Of a DNA stretch of 64,000 nucleotides, positions 1 through 7,487 are shown piece after piece (the first letter of the stretch is position 1; every line of letters starts with the position of its first letter). Source of the DNA: CAYQEU01 sp964532005 (GTDB lineage Bacteria; Patescibacteriota; Doudnabacteria; UBA920). The stretch lies in the NCBI GenBank assembly GCA_964532005.1, contig CAZHER010000001.1:1-64000 (forward strand), read 5' to 3'. Position numbers and translations under genes: made by a program. The notes under the pieces are model-generated. The model was not told where the DNA came from. It searched no databases and saw only the letters and a list, made by a program, of their open reading frames with translations.

Positions 1-49
1 GGCAAACCTTAAAAGCAAAAAGACCAACATTTCTGCTGATCGTCTTACT

Positions 50-124
50 TGGCTCGGGGGGTGGGATTCGAACCCACGACCAATCGGTTAACAGCCGATA
101 GCTCTACCACTGAGCTACCCCCGA
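50..124 (-). tRNA. tRNA-Asn (GTT)
   Basis: A full cloverleaf can be read on the minus strand. The acceptor stem is TCGGGGG/CCCCCGA, the anticodon loop is CTGTTAA with anticodon GTT at 92-90, and the T arm is GTGGG-TTCGAAT-CCCAC. The discriminator base is G and the 3' CCA is encoded (52-50). A promoter lies upstream on the minus strand, and a perfect 8-bp hairpin (135-154) sits in the pre-tRNA leader. Confidence 0.97.
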
Positions 125-159
125 ATATTAAATTGGATTGCACTTTTGCAATCCTTGAC

Positions 160-188
160 ATTTTAGCAAATATTGCATAATTTATCAA
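160..188 (-). promoter_or_regulatory. Promoter of tRNA-Asn
   Basis: TTGATA (188-183), a 17-nt spacer and TAAAAT (165-160) on the minus strand, about 36 nt before the tRNA 5' end. Spacing and hexamers fit a sigma70-type promoter. Confidence 0.7.
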
Positions 189-233
189 ACCTATCAAAAG
201 CTGCTTAACAGGAGTAAAAAAACGGCGTAAAAC

Positions 234-263
234 TTGGAGTTTGGATATAGAAAATGGTATAAT
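234..263 (+). promoter_or_regulatory. Promoter of the pilin operon
   Basis: A perfect TATAAT (258-263) with a TTGGAG-like -35 (234-239 region) about 18 nt upstream. Transcription should begin near 270, leaving a leader of only about 14 nt before the GTG start at 284. Confidence 0.65.
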
Positions 264-283
264 AAAGCAAATAATATATTGGA

Positions 284-685
284 GTGAGAAATAAAAGCAG
301 AAAAATTAAAAATCAACAAGACGGGTTCACAATAATAGAATTGCTTTTTAGTTTGGCTTTGGTTGCGGTAATGCTGGTTTTATATCAGGTATCTTTGAAT
401 ACATTAAAATTGAACGAAATAGTAAGAGATAAGGAGATAGCTTTGAGAATTGCGCAAAATAAAATGGAAGAATTACGCAATACATCATACAGCTCGCTTC
501 CTAGTAGCGGTACTTTTTCCGATTCTCTGTTAAGCTCATTGCCCAGCTCTTCCGGCAATATTACTGTGAGCAATTATGATACTAATATTAAGCAGGTGAG
601 TGTAATAGTACAGTGGCACCGGCCCGGTACCCAATCCACCAGTGATATTACTTTGACTACATTAATAGTTTCCGGAGGCCTATGA
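284..685 (+). CDS. Type IV pilin-like protein (prepilin)
   Basis: A 133-residue minor pilin or pseudopilin. The N-terminus is a short basic leader followed by the class III prepilin motif G/FTIIE (G14, F15, E19) and a hydrophobic helix (about 15-38), the substrate form for prepilin peptidase PilD. The start is GTG at 284, the only start giving the usual 13-14 residue leader. The remainder is Ser/Thr-rich and has no recognised domain. It is the first gene of an operon: its TGA stop overlaps the ATG of the next pilin (ATGA at 682-685). Its exact role (minor pilin, type II-like pseudopilin or competence pilin) cannot be told from sequence. Confidence 0.85.
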   Translation: MRNKSRKIKNQQDGFTIIELLFSLALVAVMLVLYQVSLNTLKLNEIVRDKEIALRIAQNKMEELRNTSYSSLPSSGTFSDSLLSSLPSSSGNITVSNYDTNIKQVSVIVQWHRPGTQSTSDITLTTLIVSGGL

Positions 686-1254
686 TAGCGGCAAAACCAT
701 TCAACCAAAATGGCTTTACTTTAACCGAGGTAATAATAGTGGTTGCCATATCATCTATTATTATTTTGGTTCTTTTAGGATTATTCGATAGGCATGACGA
801 CTTGTACCAATATGAACAGGCACAACTGAGAACCACTCAAGGAAGCAGATTGGCAATGACGGAAATAAATACTTTTGTTAGCCAGGGTTATAGGTTTGTA
901 TCCAGCAGAACTATAAACGGTAATACATACACTACAGGCACTACAGCTTTAGTGGTTCAAATACCCGCCATTAGCAGTTCCGGAACAGTTTTGGCTAATA
1001 CATGGGATTATGCAATTTTTACACTCAGCAACCAAAAGATGACCGAAATTATAGATGCCGACGCGTTGAGTTACCGTACTGATATCACAAGACAGGTTGC
1101 GGACACTGTATCCAATCTGACTTTTACTTATGACAATAATGATTTGAACCTTGCTCGAAAAGTAAATATTGATATGACAACTTCCGAACAGGCTGGCCAA
1201 CAGACTGTTAGTAATAGCGTTGATCAAGATATTTATTTGTTAAATTATAACTAG
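682..1254 (+). CDS. PilW-like prepilin
   Basis: A 190-residue prepilin-type protein. After an 11-residue leader it has the motif G/FTLTE and a strongly hydrophobic helix (about 12-32), so it should be processed by PilD and incorporated into, or prime, a type IV pilus. The C-terminal body looks like a PilW/GspJ-type beta-rich pilin head, although no diagnostic motif is visible. It is translationally coupled to the preceding pilin by a 4-nt overlap and is followed after 3 nt by a PilX-like protein. The order of small pilin, PilW-like and PilX-like matches minor-pilin operons. Confidence 0.85.
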   Translation: MIAAKPFNQNGFTLTEVIIVVAISSIIILVLLGLFDRHDDLYQYEQAQLRTTQGSRLAMTEINTFVSQGYRFVSSRTINGNTYTTGTTALVVQIPAISSSGTVLANTWDYAIFTLSNQKMTEIIDADALSYRTDITRQVADTVSNLTFTYDNNDLNLARKVNIDMTTSEQAGQQTVSNSVDQDIYLLNYN

Positions 1255-1257
1255 TTA

Positions 1258-3045
1258 ATGAATAATTTTAAAAAAAATCAGGCTGGACAAATCCTTCTTA
1301 TCGCTATCGTGGTAAGTGCAGTTTTTATTAGCCTTTCTGCTACATTAGTTAGCTATAGCGCAATGCACTATAGGCAGGAAAAGGGGATTTTGGCTTCTGC
1401 GCAAGCGTTACATTTGGCGCAGGCAGGAATCGATAAAGCTATTGTAGAATTAAATGATGACAGCAATTATGCCGGTGAAACTAATACAGCTTTAGGAGAC
1501 GGTACTTTTACAGTGTCGGTTTCTACTGTAAGCTCAACCACGAAAAGGATTACGGTAACAGGATCTGTCCCCAACAGTACCGATCCAGTGGCCGAAAAGA
1601 CAGTTAAAGCAGATGTGGCGATAGACACCAGCACAGCATCATTCAATTTTGGCGTACAGTTAGGAGAGGGGGGACTTTCTATGAGTAATAACACAACTAT
1701 TAACGGCAGCGTGTTCTCCAATGGAAATGTTTCTGGTTCGGGAAATGTCACCGGCGACGTTTCTGTCGCTGCTGGTGCTTCCGCTACTACCGATGTAGCA
1801 TGTGATGTTCAAACCGGAGGTTTTACTTTTGCTGACGATAACTCGAGAAGAGATGTTTCTCAAAAATTTGTGCCAACAGTTACTGGCTCTTTGACCAAGG
1901 TGAGTGTTTATTTGAAAAAAACCGGAACCCCTAACAATTTGACTGTTAGAATAATGCCTGACAACGGAGGACAAGCCAGCCGTACCGGACAAATTGGCGG
2001 AAGCGGAACTATTAACAGTACATCGGTCACAACTAGTTATGGGTGGATTGATGTTGGCTTTTCAACTAGTCCATCGTTGACTGCAGGGACCACATATTGG
2101 CTTGTTTTGGACGGCAGTACCGCCGGATCATACGTTTGGGGAACTGGGACCGGCGCTCCATGTATTCAGGGCACAGGTAAAAAGACTTCTAGCTATTCTA
2201 CTAATCCTCCTGGCTGGACAGATATTAGCCCGGCAGGAAATTTTAATTTCAAAACTTTTATGGGCGGTACCACTACCACGTTGAGTGGAATAACTGTAGG
2301 TGGAAACGCAACTGCCACCGCAATGTCTAGTTGTACAATAACCGGTAATGCTACATACTATACAACAAATTCGTGTTCTGTTGGCGGAACTTCAACCGGC
2401 AGTACGCCTGCACCAGCAGCTCAGCCCCTTCCTTTGACAGATGCACAGATTAGCGAATGGGAAAATGATGCGGTGTCTGGTGGAACTTTGACCGGGAACC
2501 AAACTTATAGCACACCTACTACCTTAGGCCCAAAAAAAATAAGCGGGAATCTCACTGTAAATTCTACCCTGACTTTGACCGGCACGGTGTGGGTTAGCGG
2601 CAACGTCACTTTCAGCAATAACGCAGCTTTGTATGTTAGTTCTTCCTTGGGGAATAACGGAGCAATTTTGATTGCAGATAATCCATCTGACTTAACCGGA
2701 AGCGGCCATGTCAGTTTGTCTAATAACGTTACTGTTCGAGGAAATGGCAATTCGGGGAGTTTTGCCATGATTATCGGTACCCAAAGTCCAACTTCAGGTT
2801 CAGCGTTCGATATTTCTAACAACGTGAATCAATCTGAAAATCCCGTGAGTTCGATTTTTTATTCCAAAAGTGGTGTAATGAGCATTTCTAATAATGCCAA
2901 ATCCACCCAACTTACCGCGTACGGAATGAGTTTGTCTAACAATGCCAATGTGGTATACAACACAGGCTTGCAAAGTGCGACTTTTGCCAACGGTCCTGGT
3001 GGATCGTGGACTTTTGTCCCCGGTTCGTATGTGGTTATGCCTTAA
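1258..3045 (+). CDS. PilX-like pilus protein with bactofilin-like repeats
   Basis: A 595-residue protein with a PilX/GspK-like N-terminus: short leader, then a long hydrophobic helix (about 11-33) followed by a Gln/Ala-rich amphipathic helix. Residues 130-185 and 400-590 carry repeated Ser-Asn-Asn/Gly-Asn-Val turns typical of a beta-helix, as in polymer-forming bactofilin or surface beta-solenoids. About 195-345 is a separate beta-sandwich-like insert. The fused beta-helical body is far larger than classical PilX (about 170-200 residues), suggesting a pilus-tip or surface-exposed adhesin. It lies in the pilin operon, 12 nt before the next gene. The function of the C-terminal part is inferred. 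Confidence 0.7.
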   Translation: MNNFKKNQAGQILLIAIVVSAVFISLSATLVSYSAMHYRQEKGILASAQALHLAQAGIDKAIVELNDDSNYAGETNTALGDGTFTVSVSTVSSTTKRITVTGSVPNSTDPVAEKTVKADVAIDTSTASFNFGVQLGEGGLSMSNNTTINGSVFSNGNVSGSGNVTGDVSVAAGASATTDVACDVQTGGFTFADDNSRRDVSQKFVPTVTGSLTKVSVYLKKTGTPNNLTVRIMPDNGGQASRTGQIGGSGTINSTSVTTSYGWIDVGFSTSPSLTAGTTYWLVLDGSTAGSYVWGTGTGAPCIQGTGKKTSSYSTNPPGWTDISPAGNFNFKTFMGGTTTTLSGITVGGNATATAMSSCTITGNATYYTTNSCSVGGTSTGSTPAPAAQPLPLTDAQISEWENDAVSGGTLTGNQTYSTPTTLGPKKISGNLTVNSTLTLTGTVWVSGNVTFSNNAALYVSSSLGNNGAILIADNPSDLTGSGHVSLSNNVTVRGNGNSGSFAMIIGTQSPTSGSAFDISNNVNQSENPVSSIFYSKSGVMSISNNAKSTQLTAYGMSLSNNANVVYNTGLQSATFANGPGGSWTFVPGSYVVMP

Positions 3046-3057
3046 ATTTACAGCTTA

Positions 3058-4215
3058 ATGATAAAAAATTTTTCGTCGTTCAATTATTCTCCAATATCAT
3101 ATCAAGCGGTAAGTATGGCTAAATCTGGCCTTGAATCGATCCGACCCGAAACTCTGCTGGCAGAGACTTTTAATTACAATCCAATATTGAAACAGCTTAG
3201 GCTGAATAACCAAAAGCATGATTTGGATGATTTTGATAGAATTTTTTTATTTGGTATCGGAGCCGGTTCATCTGTAGCGGTGGAATATCTCCAAAGTGTT
3301 TTAGGGAATTTGCCGTTAATCCCTTTTGTTATAGATTATTCAGCTCAGGAATCGAAGAAATTGTGGTCGCAGACTGCTACAAAACATCCAACTTCCATTA
3401 ATGCGGAAGCAACTTCAAAATTTTTGTCATATGGACCGTTTTCAGAATTCGACTTAGTTATAGCGCTTACCGACGGGTCTGCTAACGGAATAATTAATGC
3501 AGGTTCTATTACACCTCCGGATATGCAAAAAAAAATTTTACAAGGTCTGTCGGATTTGGGTGCTGGTCACAATGAGATATTAACGGTCATGGTGCATTTG
3601 GCCGAGGGTCGAGGGGGTGATTTGGCGACCAAGCTTTTTCCTGCAAAGATAATAAATTTTGTTGTCTCAAATACTTTAGACGAAGTTGGAAATCCTGTAA
3701 TATCCAGTCCTTTTGCAAGTCATCCAAGTACTCATTATGATGCAAAGATGATTGTGGAAAAATACAATGTATTAGTTAAATGTAATTTGAATTCTTGCGA
3801 GTTTGTTTCAGTCGAGCACAATGTAATTTCTGGACAAACTACACAACACAAAACAGAAATTATTTTATTGGCCTCCCCTCTGACTTGGCTAGAGCCAATC
3901 AAGCTGTCGGCAAAAGAGTTTGGCCTGCTGCCACAGGTCTACAGTTTGAATAGATTCGGTGTTAGTGAAAGGCAAGAATGGCTGTCAGAACAGGCCGAGC
4001 ACCACAGTTCAGTGGCTGTTTTTCCTGAACTGGAAGAAATTGCATATTTGAATAGTTCGGAAAATGGATCTGGTTCCGAGTTATACTTATCTTCGGGGAT
4101 CTATGGTGAGCCGGCCGGGATTTTACTAAGTTCTGACAACTTTGGAAAATTCCAAGATGTTGTGGTAGAATCTCCTACATTCGATGTAGGCGCCTTAGCT
4201 ATAAAACTGTCTTAA
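3058..4215 (+). CDS. SIS-like protein of unknown substrate
   Basis: A 385-residue soluble protein. Residues 60-85 read like the first strand and loop of a SIS sugar-isomerase fold (GIGAGSSVA followed by a helix), and about 140-150 (FDLVIALTDGSA) resembles its second phosphate-binding strand. This is the architecture of bifunctional phosphoglucose/phosphomannose isomerases, but the similarity is weak and no catalytic residue set is obvious. It is the last gene of the pilin operon and its stop overlaps the convergent VirD4-like gene (4212-4215). It may supply sugar phosphates for surface glycans. It could equally be an unrelated Rossmann-like protein. Confidence 0.45.
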   Translation: MIKNFSSFNYSPISYQAVSMAKSGLESIRPETLLAETFNYNPILKQLRLNNQKHDLDDFDRIFLFGIGAGSSVAVEYLQSVLGNLPLIPFVIDYSAQESKKLWSQTATKHPTSINAEATSKFLSYGPFSEFDLVIALTDGSANGIINAGSITPPDMQKKILQGLSDLGAGHNEILTVMVHLAEGRGGDLATKLFPAKIINFVVSNTLDEVGNPVISSPFASHPSTHYDAKMIVEKYNVLVKCNLNSCEFVSVEHNVISGQTTQHKTEIILLASPLTWLEPIKLSAKEFGLLPQVYSLNRFGVSERQEWLSEQAEHHSSVAVFPELEEIAYLNSSENGSGSELYLSSGIYGEPAGILLSSDNFGKFQDVVVESPTFDVGALAIKLS

Positions 4216-5489
4216 AATAAAAACTGTCTCATTTGCTCTTCAATCAACAGTTTTGGAAAACCGTACGCTAAATGGCAAACGGTTTTTATTTTTTCAACAG
4301 TTGCCGGATTAGCAAATCCGGCTGGGGGAAGACTTTGTCCGGAAAACGCGGGGCTCATTTTGCCATCCATCATCAAGCGAATATAAAAATTAAATTTTTT
4401 TAGGTTAAAGAAATCTTCTTTTGTGAATGGTGCAAATTCTTTTACCAATATTTCCGCATCATCAGCACTGACTTCGAACGCCAACAAAGTACCAACGTTC
4501 CCCATTACCGCATTTTGCAAATCTTCAGGGAGCTGCGACAGATATTGGTTGGTAATGTGAATGCCTAACCCATACTTACGAGCCTCCGAAAGCATTGAAG
4601 TGAATGAGTCAGTAATTATATTTTGAAATTCATCAACGTACAAAAAGAACGGATGACGTTCAGGCTGAGGAATGTTAGCTCTTTTAAGTACTGCTGCTTC
4701 CAGTTTTGCTATAAGAATAAGGCCAAGCATGGCGGCGTTAGTTTCGCCTATTTTTCCTTTGGAAAGATTAACTAAAAGAATTTTTTCTTGGCCGATAATA
4801 TTTTCGAGTGAAAATGAGCTTTCGTGCTGTCCGATAATGTTTCTCATCATTGCATTATTTAAAAACGATCCAAATTTTGACGAGAAGTAGTTCAGCATTT
4901 CTGATTTGTGGAAGTCTGACGTACTGCCCATTTGTTTTGTCCAAAATTCTTGGACAATGGGATCTGTAACGCTCCGCCGTTTTTTTGTTTCATATTTTTT
5001 ATCTACAAACAACTTTGGAATTTCAATTAGGCTACCTCCTTCAGGACCGGACATCACAGTTAGTGCGGCATTGCGAAGCCAATGCTCAAATTGAGGTCCA
5101 ATAATTCCTGTTTTTTCCGGGTCGAAAAGCTTGTAGAAAATTTGTATTAGTTCGGCAACCAGAAAATCTCTTTCTTGTTCATTTTTTGCTTCAAGCAGGT
5201 TTAAGCCTAGTGGAAATTCGGTGTCAGAAGGATCGAATAAAATCACATCGTCTATGCGATTTTCTGGTATTCGACCCAACAGCCAGTCTATTGATTCGCC
5301 ATGCGGGTCGATAAAGCATACTCCATGACCGTTTTGAATGTCCTGTAAAACCATATTTTCGTACACAGTTGATTTGCCAACACCGGTTTTACCAATCATA
5401 TACATATGGCGGAAGCGGTCTCCACCGCCGAATGTAATGGGTCTAACTTTGTCTCTATATGTATTTATTCCTATTGTAACTTGGGACAT
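4212..5489 (-). CDS. VirD4/TraD-like ATPase (soluble form)
   Basis: A 425-residue P-loop ATPase of the HerA/VirD4 coupling-protein superfamily. It has Walker A GKTGVGKST (about 33-41), a conserved FIDPHGES segment, Walker B FLYVDEFQN (about 287-295) and a downstream TNQ sensor-like motif (about 318). In conjugation this family docks DNA or protein substrates to a type IV secretion channel. There is no N-terminal transmembrane anchor here, unlike classical VirD4, so it should be cytosolic or recruited by a partner. It is the last gene of the four-gene operon led by the cobalamin riboswitch, 3 nt after the preceding gene. No relaxase is seen nearby. Confidence 0.82.
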   Translation of the reverse strand: MSQVTIGINTYRDKVRPITFGGGDRFRHMYMIGKTGVGKSTVYENMVLQDIQNGHGVCFIDPHGESIDWLLGRIPENRIDDVILFDPSDTEFPLGLNLLEAKNEQERDFLVAELIQIFYKLFDPEKTGIIGPQFEHWLRNAALTVMSGPEGGSLIEIPKLFVDKKYETKKRRSVTDPIVQEFWTKQMGSTSDFHKSEMLNYFSSKFGSFLNNAMMRNIIGQHESSFSLENIIGQEKILLVNLSKGKIGETNAAMLGLILIAKLEAAVLKRANIPQPERHPFFLYVDEFQNIITDSFTSMLSEARKYGLGIHITNQYLSQLPEDLQNAVMGNVGTLLAFEVSADDAEILVKEFAPFTKEDFFNLKKFNFYIRLMMDGKMSPAFSGQSLPPAGFANPATVEKIKTVCHLAYGFPKLLIEEQMRQFLF

Positions 5490-5492
5490 TGA

Positions 5493-5798
5493 TTAAGAGA
5501 TTATTTTTTGTTCGAAATAAGACGGGTTAAGGATAAAAGAATATTTATCTAAAATTTCTTGCTTATTTTCCTCTTGTTTAAGCAGTTTTTTTGCCATACT
5601 GTGCTCTTTGACTATTTTTTCCTTTATTTGGTAGTAGAATTTTAGCGAAATAAATGGCCGAAGATCCTCAGCTTGTTTTAGTCTATGTTGAAACATGGAA
5701 TCAGATAATTCTATTGTTAATACAGTATCATGTGCTTTTTGCTCGGAGGGTTGGAATGGTGTTTTCCGTTCCGGTGATGTAATTATTTCAGTATTCAT
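5493..5798 (-). CDS. Small protein between Clp-like and VirD4-like genes
   Basis: A 101-residue protein with no recognised family. I place the start at the ATG at 5798, directly after the TAG stop of the upstream gene (5802-5800). An in-frame ATG ten codons earlier would overlap that gene. The sequence is predicted mostly alpha-helical and basic in its middle (many K/E/Q), with no signal peptide or membrane helix. Its tight packing between the AAA+ ATPase and the VirD4-like ATPase suggests an adaptor or subunit of the same complex. This is inference from position only. Confidence 0.6.
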   Translation of the reverse strand: MNTEIITSPERKTPFQPSEQKAHDTVLTIELSDSMFQHRLKQAEDLRPFISLKFYYQIKEKIVKEHSMAKKLLKQEENKQEILDKYSFILNPSYFEQKIIS

Positions 5799-5799
5799 G

Positions 5800-7470
5800 C
5801 TAGTTATTTTGCAGCAGAGATTCTGCAATTAAGGTTTCACAAGTATTTTCAACAAATCGTTTTATTGGCCTGGCCCCTAGTCTGGGGTCAATTATTTCTG
5901 TAATTTTTTGCTCCAGCATTCGTTGGTCTATATCAAAACTAATATTAAGGTCTTTAACTCTATTTTCAATCTTTTGGATTTCCAAAATTGCAATATCTAG
6001 CAGATCTTCGGCTGATAGGGGATTGAAAATAACAATCGCGTCAAACCGGTTTATAAACTCTGTACGAAAATGTTTTTGAAGCTCTGGTAAAATATTTTCT
6101 TTTAGAAATTCAGGCCGGTGTATTTCTTCAGCTCCTTCGCTGTCTATAATTTGATCAACAGCAATATTGGAAGTGGCAATAATGACAGTTTGCGTCATAT
6201 CTACTGTTTGTCCTTGTCCTGAAGTTACTCGACCATCGTCTAGAATTTGAAGAAAAACATCAAAAATTTTGTTATGAGCTTTTTCTATTTCGTCCATTAA
6301 AATCAAACTGTGAGGCTCACTTGATACGTGATTAGTTAATGCTCCGCCCGCTTCATATCCCACATATCCTGGCGGCGCTCCCAATAACCTTGGTAGAGTA
6401 TTGGCTTCGTTGAACTCAGACATATCAATTCTTAAAAAACTTTCTTTTTTTCCGTAAAGTAGGGCAGATAAGACTTTTGCAGTTTCCGTTTTGCCTACCC
6501 CGCTGGGTCCAAGCACAAGGAATGACCCTAGGGGGCGGTGTGGATTTTTTAATCCCAATTTGGCTCTTTGAATGAAATTTGTAATTGTGGTTAAAGCTTC
6601 GTCTTGGCCTACAATATTTTCTTGCAAGGTAGGCAGCAGCTTTTTTAGCAACTCAGTTTCACTGGAGTTGAGTTGCTGGAAAGGTATGCCAGTTTTATCG
6701 GCAACAACTCTTTGTACATCTTCAATTTTTACTTCTCCGCGGTTGTTGCCAAGACTTTCTGCTATGGCCTCGTCCAGAACATTAATTGCAGATGAGGGGA
6801 GTTGCCCGAGCGAAGAAAATCTTTGACACAGTTCAATAGTTCGGCGGGGAAGTTGGGGATCGATAGTAATCTGTCTCTCTTTTTGGAAAGCCAGTCCAAT
6901 TTCCGTCAGTATTTGTTCTAAGTCATCTGAGGGTTGGGTTTTTAGCTGAAGTTGTTCGAACAATCTGCAAAATGCAGGGTCCTGTTCGCTAATCCAGTTA
7001 TATTCGTTCGGTTGCATAGAAAGAATTACTCGGTTGGCAGGGTGCTCCGCTATTGGCCTAAGCAGTCTTGTCATACTCTGTAATAGTAATGGTTTGTTGT
7101 GAACTATAGAACCGAAATTATCGACCACTATAATGACTGGTTCAGGAAGACTTGCCATTGCTTCAATATATTTACCGGAGAAGCCACCAGCAGATCCGTT
7201 GAGTGAATGAAAACTATCGGCGCCCAGCTCCACAATTTTGAACTGTTTGAATACAGGAATTAAAGCTGCTTGTTTAGCCCATCCGCGCAAGAACGTAGTT
7301 GAACCTACTCCGGGCTTGCCGATTATCATACTGCTGTTAGTTGTGGTACGCAAAAGTACCCGGTTTAACCTAGCCGTTTCTTCGGTTCGTCCTATAAGTT
7401 TTGGAAGTCTGCCGTGCCTGGCTTCCCATCTTAGGTCGTAGTATGAGATTTTTGAAAATTCTAGAGCCAT
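5800..7470 (-). CDS. ClpA/B-type AAA+ ATPase with degenerate first ring
   Basis: A 556-residue double AAA+ protein of the Clp/Hsp100 family. Residues 24-230 align with Clp D1, but its Walker A reads GKPGVGST, with Ser in place of the catalytic Lys, and Walker B ends VVDN rather than VDE, so D1 is probably inactive. D2 (about 275-550) is intact: Walker A GPSGVGKT, Walker B LILMDEIEKAH, sensor ATSN, arginine finger in FINRFD and the C-terminal GARPIKR sensor-2. There is no Clp N-domain, no ClpB coiled-coil M-domain and no obvious ClpP-docking loop. Classical ClpB or ClpC has about 800-860 residues. Operonic with a VirD4-like ATPase, it may unfold or remodel secretion substrates. Confidence 0.85.
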   Translation of the reverse strand: MALEFSKISYYDLRWEARHGRLPKLIGRTEETARLNRVLLRTTTNSSMIIGKPGVGSTTFLRGWAKQAALIPVFKQFKIVELGADSFHSLNGSAGGFSGKYIEAMASLPEPVIIVVDNFGSIVHNKPLLLQSMTRLLRPIAEHPANRVILSMQPNEYNWISEQDPAFCRLFEQLQLKTQPSDDLEQILTEIGLAFQKERQITIDPQLPRRTIELCQRFSSLGQLPSSAINVLDEAIAESLGNNRGEVKIEDVQRVVADKTGIPFQQLNSSETELLKKLLPTLQENIVGQDEALTTITNFIQRAKLGLKNPHRPLGSFLVLGPSGVGKTETAKVLSALLYGKKESFLRIDMSEFNEANTLPRLLGAPPGYVGYEAGGALTNHVSSEPHSLILMDEIEKAHNKIFDVFLQILDDGRVTSGQGQTVDMTQTVIIATSNIAVDQIIDSEGAEEIHRPEFLKENILPELQKHFRTEFINRFDAIVIFNPLSAEDLLDIAILEIQKIENRVKDLNISFDIDQRMLEQKITEIIDPRLGARPIKRFVENTCETLIAESLLQNN

Positions 7471-7487
7471 TTATTTCCGATGTTACT

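Noticed and set aside
4212..5489. Conjugative relaxosome locus
   Set aside because: The VirD4-like protein has no membrane anchor and no relaxase or oriT-like repeat was seen nearby.
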